Assembly: GCA_965277445.1 (NCBI GenBank)
Contig: CBDICY010000050.1
Span: 248,001-312,000, forward strand
DNA: 64,000 nucleotides
Reading direction: 5' to 3'
Source of the DNA: JAFMDF01 sp965277445
GTDB taxonomy: Bacteria > Bacteroidota > Bacteroidia > Chitinophagales > Saprospiraceae
Positions 1 through 7,368 of this stretch are shown here, piece after piece. Both the position numbers and the translations under genes were made by a program. The notes beneath the pieces were generated by a model. That model saw only the letters and a program-made list of their open reading frames with translations, was not told the origin of the DNA and made no database searches. Position 1 is the stretch's first letter. Each line of letters begins with the position of its first letter.

Positions 1-514
1 ATCCTAAGCTAGTTACCATATCCAATTGCTTGACCTTCGTTTTTTTAGTAAAAACAACATAATTGGTTTTAAAATAAGCATTAGAAGAAAAAATATCCTG
101 TATACCGATCAAAATGGCAGGTCTATGCTTTCCTTCTTTGACCAATTGTGTTCGTATCGAAATAGAACGATCTCCTAATCCCAAATTATCATCTACTGGT
201 GTTGTATACGGTTTGGTGAGTTTCAAACCCAGTTCCATAAAAGGTAAAAAAGCAACGCTGGTTAAAAAAGAGCGCTCTGCATATTCATTAGCTCCCCTAG
301 CAAATGCTGCATTTTTATGGTAATGCGTGAAACCAAAATCTAACATGCCCCATTCGGGCAAATAAGCCGATGGTGTATAAATTAATCCTGTCATTCCTAA
401 TTGAGAAGGAGTGGCATAATTTCTAAAATCCTGCTGCGCCTTAATAGGAGTCAAAACAATACAGGAAACAGCTATTATTAGGCCTAATTTAATTAAAGAA
501 TTTAATCTTTTCAT
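1..514 (-). CDS. YjbH-like exopolysaccharide outer-membrane protein (N-terminal part, cut by window edge)
   Basis: An open frame starts with ATG at 514 and runs without a stop to the left edge (171 codons visible). The first ~27 residues form a signal peptide (MKRLNSLIKLGLIIAVSC..., ending IKAQ). The mature part has the YjbH-family pattern: 'TPSAYLPEWGMLDFGF', then 'FLPFMELGLKLTKP', 'GDRSISIRTQLVKEGKHRPA' and 'LIGIQDIFSSNAYF'. YjbH proteins are predicted outer-membrane beta-barrels linked to exopolysaccharide production. Its place at the end of an EPS cluster fits an export or surface role, which is inference. The 3' end is outside the window, so full length and barrel architecture cannot be judged. 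The start is supported by the signal peptide directly after it. Confidence 0.75.
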   Translation of the reverse strand, partial: MKRLNSLIKLGLIIAVSCIVLTPIKAQQDFRNYATPSQLGMTGLIYTPSAYLPEWGMLDFGFTHYHKNAAFARGANEYAERSFLTSVAFLPFMELGLKLTKPYTTPVDDNLGLGDRSISIRTQLVKEGKHRPAILIGIQDIFSSNAYFKTNYVVFTKKTKVKQLDMVTSLG

Positions 515-606
515 TGTTGCAATAGTTTTTTCTGATAAACGGAGTATTTGTTGATGTTGCCCACAAATAGCAATGGCAATGGCAATATCAATGACGATGG
601 CAATGA
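515..606. repeat. Intergenic spacer with short hexamer repeat
   Basis: Between two minus-strand genes lie six imperfect hexamers at 571-606 (caatgg, caatgg, caatat, caatga, cgatgg, caatga). They end right at the stop codon of the next gene. No hairpin terminator is obvious, so the YjbH-like gene may be read through from the gene before it. Confidence 0.6.
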
Positions 607-1269
607 TTACCTACCGATAATTAACTTATGCTGACCGATACCACCAGATTCGCTGCGGATTAGCAAAAAATAGATGCCAGCTTCTAAGTCATTTCTTTCA
701 AAATAAAAAGTTCCTGCTCTAGTTTTTGGATAGCTCCGTCTGATCCTTCCTGTAATATCTATTAAGGAAATCTCGTGAAATGCTGATGTTATACCAGCTT
801 GCCAACTTATAGTACTCCCAACGGTCATGGGGTTTGGAAAAACCTTTAATTGAATCAGGTTCAACAAATTCGTTGTGGAAGTGGTAATGGCATCGCAGGG
901 AACACAAGCATTGTAACAGGTTTTATGCGTGGCATTAAGCTGATTAGGAACTATAAATAGTCTATTCCCACTTCCATCATTTGTTAAACATCCTGCATCC
1001 TCAATAGCTTCTTCTCGATTTGTACCATTCTTAAACTTATAGAACAGCGTATCTCCTTGAGAAAAATTAAGCGGGTAAGTCCACGTCCCATCTCCATTAT
1101 CATCTAGTGGTTCTGGCTCTCCGTTAAAAAAATTGCCTACGATGAAGACCCCTTCTGGGCTTACCGTCTCTTTAGACATATCTACTATCAGATTGACTTT
1201 AGTGGTATTTTGTGCTGGCAGGCTATTCAAATAAAATAGTACAAAGGCAAAAAATAATATGGGCTTCAT
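607..1269 (-). CDS. Secreted protein with E-set-like domain and T9SS type A sorting domain
   Basis: A 220-residue protein with a signal peptide (residues 1-19, ending LPAQ). Residues ~24-85 have the pattern of a carbohydrate-binding/E-set beta-sandwich seen in many Bacteroidota secreted proteins: 'VNLIVDMSKETVSPEGVFIVG', then 'DDNGDGTWTYPL' and 'GDTLFYKFKNG'. Four cysteines at ~94-126 may form disulfides. Residues ~140-220 are a type A C-terminal sorting domain ('VFPNPMTVGSTISW', 'ISLIDITGR', 'LEAGIYFLLIRS', final 'GQHKLIIGR'), which directs export by the type IX secretion system. It sits 33 bases after the sugar transferase, so it may belong to the EPS transcript. No catalytic motif is visible; a polysaccharide-binding role is a guess from context. 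Confidence 0.8.
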   Translation of the reverse strand: MKPILFFAFVLFYLNSLPAQNTTKVNLIVDMSKETVSPEGVFIVGNFFNGEPEPLDDNGDGTWTYPLNFSQGDTLFYKFKNGTNREEAIEDAGCLTNDGSGNRLFIVPNQLNATHKTCYNACVPCDAITTSTTNLLNLIQLKVFPNPMTVGSTISWQAGITSAFHEISLIDITGRIRRSYPKTRAGTFYFERNDLEAGIYFLLIRSESGGIGQHKLIIGR

Positions 1270-1302
1270 AACATATTGAATTAATTCTAAAATTGTAAAA
1301 GT

Positions 1303-2022
1303 TTATGCGGTTTTAACTTTGTAAGAAAATCCCCGTTTAGGTACGAGCGATTTCTTTTCAAATAAGGCACTTTCAGGCAATCCTTTCAATGTTTTAAAAA
1401 GTAGTTGGCTCTTTGGAAAGATGACGACCCAGAAAGTAAGAAAAATAACTTTCAAATCAGTTGCAATCGTACCATGCTCTAAGTACCAAATACCCAATTG
1501 TCCTTTATACGGAGCAATCTTTTCGTTATAAAATTGCCGAGTAGGTAATTCCGATTTTGCCATTAATTCTTCTTCGTCTCTAAATACGACCGAAGCGACC
1601 CCTGTTATACCTGGCTTTTTATTGTTAATTCGTTGCTGAATTTCTATCGGGTATACCAAAAAATTGCATTTCATAACAGGTCGAGGACCGACAATGCTCA
1701 TTTCTCCTTTCAATACATTAATCAACTGAGGCAATTCGTTGATTTTGGTACGGCATAAAAACCGACCAACCTTAGTCAATCTGGGATCATTCTTAACCGT
1801 CAAGCTACTATTTGGCACATTTGGATTATTTTTTAGCATGGTACAAAACTTCCACATCGTAAAAGGTTCGTTTTTATACCCTATTCTTGTTTGCTTAAAA
1901 AATACTTGCCCGTCTCCTGTAAAGCGAAGAACCAACATAACGATTAAGGAAAATGGGAAAAAAGCAATTAAGGCGATAATTGCTATACTTAAGTCTATAA
2001 CTCTCTTTAAAATTTTGTTCAT
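1303..2022 (-). CDS. Short monotopic phosphoglycosyl transferase (bacterial sugar transferase), initiating enzyme
   Basis: A 239-residue member of the bacterial sugar transferase family, which moves a sugar phosphate from a nucleotide sugar to undecaprenyl phosphate and so starts polysaccharide assembly. Visible features are the N-terminal re-entrant hydrophobic helix (residues ~8-32), 'VFFKQTRIGYKNEPFTMWKF' (~40-59) and 'KINELPQLINVLKGEMSIVG' (~93-112) followed by PRP. The length matches the short PglC-like form without the extra N-terminal domain of WcaJ. The family's catalytic Asp-Glu pair reads Asn95-Glu96 here (codon AAC). It is the last biosynthetic gene of the EPS cluster, 104 bases downstream of the GT2 gene. 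The family is certain; activity depends on how that substitution is tolerated. Confidence 0.9.
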   Translation of the reverse strand: MNKILKRVIDLSIAIIALIAFFPFSLIVMLVLRFTGDGQVFFKQTRIGYKNEPFTMWKFCTMLKNNPNVPNSSLTVKNDPRLTKVGRFLCRTKINELPQLINVLKGEMSIVGPRPVMKCNFLVYPIEIQQRINNKKPGITGVASVVFRDEEELMAKSELPTRQFYNEKIAPYKGQLGIWYLEHGTIATDLKVIFLTFWVVIFPKSQLLFKTLKGLPESALFEKKSLVPKRGFSYKVKTA

Positions 2023-2126
2023 AATACAAAAGTTGGGGTTGGTGAATAAAGTGTTTATTGTTTGGTAAAAAATAGAGAGATATTAAGCGGGATATGGAGT
2101 AGAAGAAAATATTAAATTTACTACTG

Positions 2127-2906
2127 TTAAGAAGTAAAATATTTGACCGATTTATTGAATAAGAAATTTATAAAATAGTAACTACTAGTTATCAAAGAGA
2201 GATTTTGATTTTTTCGTAGAATATTCCAATTATATTTTAAAACTTTGAATTTATTACTTGAAATAGAAGATTGCCTAACCCGATAATAGGCAAGCGATTC
2301 TGGTAGACAATAAGCCGTATGACCTTGTTTTAAAATAGTTAGCCAACAAGCCCAGTCGTCTCTTTTTTTCACATTAGGGATGTCTACTTTCCCGATTACC
2401 CAAGTATCGTATAAAACCGTCAAGCAGCCGATATAATTGGCGTGAAGCAGTTTAAAATAACTCACTTCTAAAGGTGCTTTAATTTGTTTGTTTAATGGCT
2501 TTCCATCCTCGTTGATTAAATTGTAATAAGAAAAAACGAAGCCCTTTGAATGTGTCAATAAAAAATTTACTTGTTTTTCGAGTTTTGTCGAATACCAAAT
2601 ATCATCGCTATCTAAAAAGGCAATAAATCTACCTTTTGCTCGATGGAGTGCGCTATTTCTAGATTGACTTTGTCCACAATTTTTTTCATTTTTTATTAAA
2701 ATGATTCGTTGATCTTCTTTAAGGTATTCGTCAATTATTTGAGTCGTATTATCTGTCGAGCAGTCATCCACAATTATCAATTCCCAACTCCTGTAAGTCT
2801 GAGTTAATACAGAATCAATGGTATCCGAAATATACTTACAAGAGTTATAAGCAGGAGTTATAATGGAAACAAGCGGTTTCGGATGTAGGGTGTTAATTGG
2901 TTGCAT
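2127..2906 (-). CDS. Glycosyltransferase family 2
   Basis: A 259-residue GT-A fold enzyme that adds one sugar to the lipid-linked repeat unit on the cytoplasmic face. The N-terminus has 'PLVSIITPAYNSCKYI' (12-27), the nucleotide-binding 'LIIVDDCSTDNT' (43-54) and the metal-binding DxD-type 'FIAFLDSDDIW' (94-104). No membrane segments are seen. Its ATG lies inside the end of the preceding GT4 gene (14-base overlap), which indicates translational coupling. The sugar donor cannot be read from sequence. Confidence 0.9.
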   Translation of the reverse strand: MQPINTLHPKPLVSIITPAYNSCKYISDTIDSVLTQTYRSWELIIVDDCSTDNTTQIIDEYLKEDQRIILIKNEKNCGQSQSRNSALHRAKGRFIAFLDSDDIWYSTKLEKQVNFLLTHSKGFVFSYYNLINEDGKPLNKQIKAPLEVSYFKLLHANYIGCLTVLYDTWVIGKVDIPNVKKRDDWACWLTILKQGHTAYCLPESLAYYRVRQSSISSNKFKVLKYNWNILRKNQNLSLITSSYYFINFLFNKSVKYFTS

Positions 2907-4083
2907 TGGTCAAGGATTGCCATAATGAAAAATAAGTTTGCAGTTCTATTTCAAGGTTAAAATGTTTTTTTACATGTTGATAAGCCAAGTCCTTTTCGGC
3001 TTTGACTCGTGCTGGTTCCTTAAAGGCTTTTTGAATGGCTATACAAGCGGCTTCTTTATCGTGAATAGGAATAATTGACCCCGTAACACCATCCTGAATT
3101 AGTTCATCAATACCTACCGTGTTACTAACCACAGGGTAGCAATAATTAGCAATTGCCTCTTTTGCCACATTAGGAATTCGTTCCTTGTGACTCATAAATA
3201 AAAATATTTCATGCGTTGCCATTGCTGACATAAGTCGAGTATGACTTACATGTCCACCAAATTCCACCCCTTGAATTCGGCGCTTTTTAACTAGTTGTTT
3301 TAAATTTTCTAATTCTGGTCCATTTCCTAAAATGGTAAGGATCGCCATCGGAAAATTTGCTTTGATTTGCTCATAAATCAAAATAACCTCATCCATTCCC
3401 TTTTCCTTAACTAAGGCACCAGCCGTAATAATGGAAAAGGGCGTTTTTTGATGTATATCACCTTGGAAGTATTTATTCGCTATTCCTCGATAAGCGACAC
3501 TAATATGTGATGGACTAATTCCGTATTCTAGAATGATTGGTATATTTTTTTTACAATGAGTGGTCACCTTGTCCGCTAATGGTGCTAGAAAACGACTGCC
3601 TTTATAATTTAATCGGATATCGTAGGCTGCCAAAGACATTGTCACTTTAATATTTGGCAAGAATTTTTTGATCAAAATGCCTAATAAAGAAGGATAATGA
3701 GACCAGTATAAATGAACGACATCTGGTTGTTGTTGCTTAATTTCTTTAAACAATTCTAGGGTACGAGGCGCTAATATTAGCGTTTTTACAAGGTGGTGAA
3801 ATTCATTATAATGAAACTTAAAAATAAAGTACAATAAAGTGAAAAGAACCTTTGGATGACTTAACCCAATAAAAATAGAATTGAAAACGGAAGCACTATT
3901 AGTGAACGAAAGCGGGATGTCCTTTAAAGCTCGTTCTTCAATTAATTCATCGGTTAGTGGATGCCTAGTTCTATAAGAAAAAACAGAAGCATCGACGCCT
4001 TGTTGCTTCAAATGCCCAATCTCCTTAGAAGCAAATGCTTCTCGTGGATTGGGAAATTGCATGGTAATAAAAAATATTTTCAC
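2893..4083 (-). CDS. Glycosyltransferase family 4 (GTG start)
   Basis: A GT-B fold transferase. The C-terminal donor-binding half shows 'ITAGALVKEKGMDEVILIYE', 'LTILGNGPELENLKQLV' and the E-x7-E type motif 'ERIPNVAKEAIANYCYPVVS'. The N-terminal half has 'VVHLYWSHYPSLLGILIKKF'. An ATG exists upstream at 4152, but it would overlap the previous gene by 68 bases and add a Lys/Arg-rich stretch that is not family-like. The GTG at 4083 starts the protein at (M)KIFFITMQFPNPREAF, exactly where the GT4 Rossmann fold begins, one base after the upstream TAA. I therefore chose GTG (396 residues). It is part of the tightly packed three-gene glycosyltransferase block. Confidence 0.85.
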   Translation of the reverse strand: MKIFFITMQFPNPREAFASKEIGHLKQQGVDASVFSYRTRHPLTDELIEERALKDIPLSFTNSASVFNSIFIGLSHPKVLFTLLYFIFKFHYNEFHHLVKTLILAPRTLELFKEIKQQQPDVVHLYWSHYPSLLGILIKKFLPNIKVTMSLAAYDIRLNYKGSRFLAPLADKVTTHCKKNIPIILEYGISPSHISVAYRGIANKYFQGDIHQKTPFSIITAGALVKEKGMDEVILIYEQIKANFPMAILTILGNGPELENLKQLVKKRRIQGVEFGGHVSHTRLMSAMATHEIFLFMSHKERIPNVAKEAIANYCYPVVSNTVGIDELIQDGVTGSIIPIHDKEAACIAIQKAFKEPARVKAEKDLAYQHVKKHFNLEIELQTYFSLWQSLTNATN

Positions 4084-4084
4084 T

Positions 4085-5203
4085 TTAATTCGTCGAAATT
4101 TTTTCAAAAGCGGATAAATACGCTTGAACGGCGTGATCTTCTTCAAAAACACTCAGATTATATTTCGGAATCATAGGGTTATTTAAATGATGTAAAATGC
4201 CTGCTGCCAACTTTTTAAAATCTTTAACAGGAACTAAAATACCCGACTCTCCTCTATCAATAATTTCTTTAGGGCCATTTGGACAGTCTGTAGCAACTAC
4301 ATTGCAGCCCATCGCCATAGCTTGGATTAAAGCCCCTGGCAATCCTTCATAAATACTGGAAAGCACGTATACTTTCGCTTTTCGTAAGTAGGGAAAGGGA
4401 TTATCTTTAAATCCAGGAAAAGAAATATCTGCTGCTACTCCAAGTTCTTTTATTAACTTTTTCAAGTTGTTAAAAATAGCCGCATTTTCAGATGCCATCG
4501 CTCCCAAAATAATCAACCGACAAGCTTTCTGTTTTCTTACAATAGAAAATGCTCGAATCAAGGTGGCAAAATCTTTTGCCACACAACTACGACCAATACT
4601 CATTAAAATGGGTGTCTCTTCTTGAAACCAAGGATGGTCACATGGGGCTTCCGACAATTCAATTATTTTCTTTGAAATTATTGGATTGGGGATAGTTGCC
4701 AGTTTCTCCTCTAGTACGTTATAAAAAGTCATAAAATCTCTAGATAAACCATCCGATTGACCAATAAAATAATCAGCGTAAGGGTAAAATAATTTAGCAA
4801 TTTGATAAACTATTTTATTTTTAATAGTACATTGCTCATAGGATTTTGAGGGCGTACTAGACTCTCTTAAAACAATTTTTGTTTTTGTCTTTAAAAAAAA
4901 TTTGGTTAGGCAAGCGGTTATATTCGTATGCTTTTGAGTACTTAATAATATATCTGGTTTTGCCTGTTTCAAATAAGCAACTAAGCCAAATAAAGAACGA
5001 GACATTCTTTTCGTTTTTAAATCTATGATGTTGACTTGAGAATCAACTTGATTTAAAAATGGTCCTGTACAATCCGCCGCAATAAAATCAATTCTTAAAC
5101 CTTTCTTCGCCATGCTATTGGCTAGATTCACCATGACAGATTGTGCCCCACCTTGAGAAAATGCAGCCAAAAAGAAAGCAATATGAAAATTTTGTTTTGG
5201 CAT
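4085..5203 (-). CDS. Glycosyltransferase family 4
   Basis: A 372-residue GT-B transferase. The N-terminal acceptor half opens with 'HIAFFLAAFSQGGAQSVMVN', where GGAQ is the usual glycine-rich loop. The donor half has 'LMSIGRSCVAKDFATLIRAF', 'LIILGAMASENAAIFNNL' and 'SSIYEGLPGALIQAMAMGCN'. In the last, the second Glu of the E-x7-E motif is Gln, a variant common in this family. It ends in 'CPNGPKEIIDRGESGILVPV', typical of the GT4 branch near amylovoran/colanic acid transferases. It starts six bases after the methyltransferase stop and is followed one base later by the next GT4, so the three are surely co-translated. Confidence 0.9.
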   Translation of the reverse strand: MPKQNFHIAFFLAAFSQGGAQSVMVNLANSMAKKGLRIDFIAADCTGPFLNQVDSQVNIIDLKTKRMSRSLFGLVAYLKQAKPDILLSTQKHTNITACLTKFFLKTKTKIVLRESSTPSKSYEQCTIKNKIVYQIAKLFYPYADYFIGQSDGLSRDFMTFYNVLEEKLATIPNPIISKKIIELSEAPCDHPWFQEETPILMSIGRSCVAKDFATLIRAFSIVRKQKACRLIILGAMASENAAIFNNLKKLIKELGVAADISFPGFKDNPFPYLRKAKVYVLSSIYEGLPGALIQAMAMGCNVVATDCPNGPKEIIDRGESGILVPVKDFKKLAAGILHHLNNPMIPKYNLSVFEEDHAVQAYLSAFEKISTN

Positions 5204-5209
5204 TTTCGC

Positions 5210-6175
5210 TTAAACTTTTAAAGATTGGATCAGCACATTTCGGGTTATCAAATCTTCATCGGGCATTGTCTTGAATCTAGGAGCTAATTGAGTTTTTGAG
5301 AGGTCACTCATTAAATATTCTTTTTGTGCTTCGATAATTTTTAAACCGTATTTGTCATGTAGGGACGCATGTGTAGAATAAGGTGCCCGATTAATTAAAT
5401 AGGGTTTTCGACCAAGGATAATTTTCCAAATCGTATCTGAATAAGTCCAATGCCCATTCCACTTATCAGCCGTATCAAAAGACTTAAAATCAATTTGATG
5501 AGACGTTACCCCTCCTTTTTTTAATAACTGTTGGATCATTGCGTAGGTTTCCTCCAAATTATTGACGGCCATTAGTACCGCTTGACTAAACACCAAATCT
5601 GCTGAATTAAAAGGCAGTTGATCCATTTCTGCTTCCCCTGATTTAATAAATTGAATAGACAGTTCCTTTTTTGAAACAAATCTATTTTCGTTCTTAAAAT
5701 CTTTCAACATCGTTTTTATGGTCGTTATTCTATCCTGATGAAGCATTTTATCTAAAAATTCAGTACTAAGTATCTGGTCAGGAAAGGAATAATCCAACAA
5801 TTTTGGATGTACTCTCGGAAACTCTTTATCATCTGGAATAGGCGTTCTTTCCTTTAATAAGGCTATAAATTCTTCTAAAATAGTTGCATAATTAAAATCA
5901 TCTAGTTCAACTACATCTAAACCAACGTATTTATTCGTCCCCGTTAAAAGGGCTAAAACCCCAACACCAATAGAGCTTCCTGGCCCCAATTCAACCATAG
6001 AGGGGAAGTGTGTTTTGCTACTGGATTCGTGAATTTTCACTAAATGCCTTAACCAGACACTATAACAATATCTAGCACTTTTACCAGGTTCATTGTCTAC
6101 TCTACTCAATAATCTCCTTTTAATCGGAAAATAAGAAATCATCCCTTTTAGAAGGGCTTTAGAAAGCGCTTTCAT
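5210..6175 (-). CDS. SAM-dependent methyltransferase
   Basis: A class I methyltransferase-like protein. The SAM-binding motif is 'MVELGPGSSIGVGVLALL', followed by 'YVGLDVVELDDFN'. The later strand is 'ADLVFSQAVLMAVNNLEETY', followed by 'LLKKGGVTSHQIDFKSFD'. An ATG at 6250 would give 346 residues, but that extension is encoded inside a nested inverted-repeat element (6210-6329) and is Cys/Arg-rich and unlike the family. The ATG at 6175 ('MKALSKALLKGMIS') is the better start, giving 321 residues. It probably methylates a sugar or an intermediate of the EPS; the substrate is unknown. It is the first gene after the hairpin element that divides the EPS operon. Confidence 0.75.
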   Translation of the reverse strand: MKALSKALLKGMISYFPIKRRLLSRVDNEPGKSARYCYSVWLRHLVKIHESSSKTHFPSMVELGPGSSIGVGVLALLTGTNKYVGLDVVELDDFNYATILEEFIALLKERTPIPDDKEFPRVHPKLLDYSFPDQILSTEFLDKMLHQDRITTIKTMLKDFKNENRFVSKKELSIQFIKSGEAEMDQLPFNSADLVFSQAVLMAVNNLEETYAMIQQLLKKGGVTSHQIDFKSFDTADKWNGHWTYSDTIWKIILGRKPYLINRAPYSTHASLHDKYGLKIIEAQKEYLMSDLSKTQLAPRFKTMPDEDLITRNVLIQSLKV

Positions 6176-6209
6176 GGTATTGAATTTTAAAACTCGGCAG
6201 AGGGCGAAG

Positions 6210-6329
6210 CAGGCTGACCGCAAATGCGAATTCGTAACCGCCAATTTCAATTGGCTGGTTGAAAATCAGCACTTTACATAGAATTAGCCAAATAAATTTG
6301 GCTGTTACAAGTTATTTGCGGTCAGCCTG
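6210..6329. repeat. Nested inverted-repeat element (MITE-like or structured RNA)
   Basis: A perfect 16-bp inverted repeat closes the element: caggctgaccgcaaat at 6210-6225 and its complement at 6314-6329. Inside are gtaac/gttac (6234-6238 with 6303-6307) and two perfect hairpins with two-base loops: gccaatt/aattggc near 6240-6255 and agccaaat/atttggct near 6286-6303. Imperfect 14-bp direct repeats (ggcagagggcgaag at 6196-6209 and ggcagagggcaaag at 6334-6347) flank it. It contains no gene and lies in the leader of the methyltransferase gene. Confidence 0.75.
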
Positions 6330-6455
6330 GAAGGGCAGAGGGCAAAGGGTTTAAACTCATGGGAAACGATTAGCTACTTATGATTTGAGTGACTATCTTT
6401 TCCTGTTTTAGTTCCCTGTTTACCTTTTGCCTCTAGTCGAGTAGTGTATCTAATT
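6330..6455. other. Rest of the spacer between deacetylase and methyltransferase
   Basis: Apart from the right direct repeat and a short heptamer-like stretch (6333-6350), nothing recognisable is seen. No intrinsic terminator with a T tract on the minus strand is evident, so transcription may continue through the element. Confidence 0.5.
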
Positions 6456-7322
6456 TTATGAAGTTCGCCTATTTCTAATCGCTATAAAAACACCAAATAA
6501 ACCACTTAATTGAACTTTCAATTTAGGTAAACTGGCCTCATCTGTCATCGAAATAGCTTTCAACAAAAATGGATTTGTATGGATAAAATTCCATCCTAAT
6601 TTTATCGTTCTAGCGGACTGGAAACCATTTTTAGCCAGAAAATTCACTTCTCTACTAGCGTAATCTCCATTAGGAAAAGCAAAATGACTAAGGGAATAAG
6701 GTATCGTCTCTTTTAAGTCCGTTTTGGCAGCAATCAATTCCTGCTGAAAAGTTGCTTCCGCTAAGTTGGTGACGATTGGATGAAATTGAGTATGATGTCC
6801 AAAATGGACATATGGTAGCATTTCTGTGATTTCCTCCAAGCTAAGTGCGACCCTTTTCTCTTCTGGAAACTCTTTCTCTTGGTAGAAATCATGCGATTCC
6901 TCCAAGACGGCTAATCTAGTTGCATTACTTGTCTTTTTCAATCGTTTCGATTCCGATTTATTAGTCGCCATCCACCAATATTTCCGGCTAGTTCCTACTA
7001 CATTGGTACAAAGGTAGATGGTTGGGATAAGCTTATATTTTTTAAAAGTAGACAATAGTAAAAAGTTATCCGCATGCCCATCATCGAAGGTAATCACCAT
7101 ACTATTTTTAGGAATACCTGACCAATCTTTTTCATGAATGGCCCTCACCAATTTAGTTAATGGGATAAAATTATAGTAGTTATGCAAGTAGGCCATATGT
7201 GCTTTAAAAGCAGCAACTGTAGGGTTATGATAGACTAATATGGTTACTTTATTAGGGCCTAAAAACCACCTAGTCCAACTATCAATTTTTAGGAATGAGA
7301 GTATTTTGTAAATAAATTCCAT
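6456..7322 (-). CDS. Polysaccharide deacetylase (NodB/CE4 family)
   Basis: A 288-residue carbohydrate esterase 4 protein that removes N- or O-acetyl groups from polysaccharide. Motif 1 'TFDDG' is at 78-82 (catalytic Asp and metal Asp). Motif 2 is the His pair in 'HTQFHP' (His177, His181). A motif 3/4-like 'HFAFPNGDY' follows at ~212. Before the domain is 'VTILVYHNP', typical of EPS-linked deacetylases. No signal peptide is evident. The C-terminal hydrophobic stretch 'LSGLFGVFIAI' may touch the membrane. It lies downstream of asnB by 46 bases. In related EPS loci such enzymes modify lipid-linked or polymerised glycan; the substrate here is unknown. Confidence 0.88.
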   Translation of the reverse strand: MEFIYKILSFLKIDSWTRWFLGPNKVTILVYHNPTVAAFKAHMAYLHNYYNFIPLTKLVRAIHEKDWSGIPKNSMVITFDDGHADNFLLLSTFKKYKLIPTIYLCTNVVGTSRKYWWMATNKSESKRLKKTSNATRLAVLEESHDFYQEKEFPEEKRVALSLEEITEMLPYVHFGHHTQFHPIVTNLAEATFQQELIAAKTDLKETIPYSLSHFAFPNGDYASREVNFLAKNGFQSARTIKLGWNFIHTNPFLLKAISMTDEASLPKLKVQLSGLFGVFIAIRNRRTS

Positions 7323-7368
7323 TTTTTAATCTAGGAGCACTTCATAAAGAAAATTAAATCATTCGGGC

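Noticed and set aside
719..907. Second minus-strand frame overlapping the small sorting-domain protein
   Set aside because: It is fully inside that gene in another frame, and the main frame has a clear signal peptide and sorting domain.
6176..6250. N-terminal extension of the EPS methyltransferase from an ATG at 6250
   Set aside because: The extra 25 residues come from the nested inverted-repeat element. The ATG at 6175 begins the family-like sequence.
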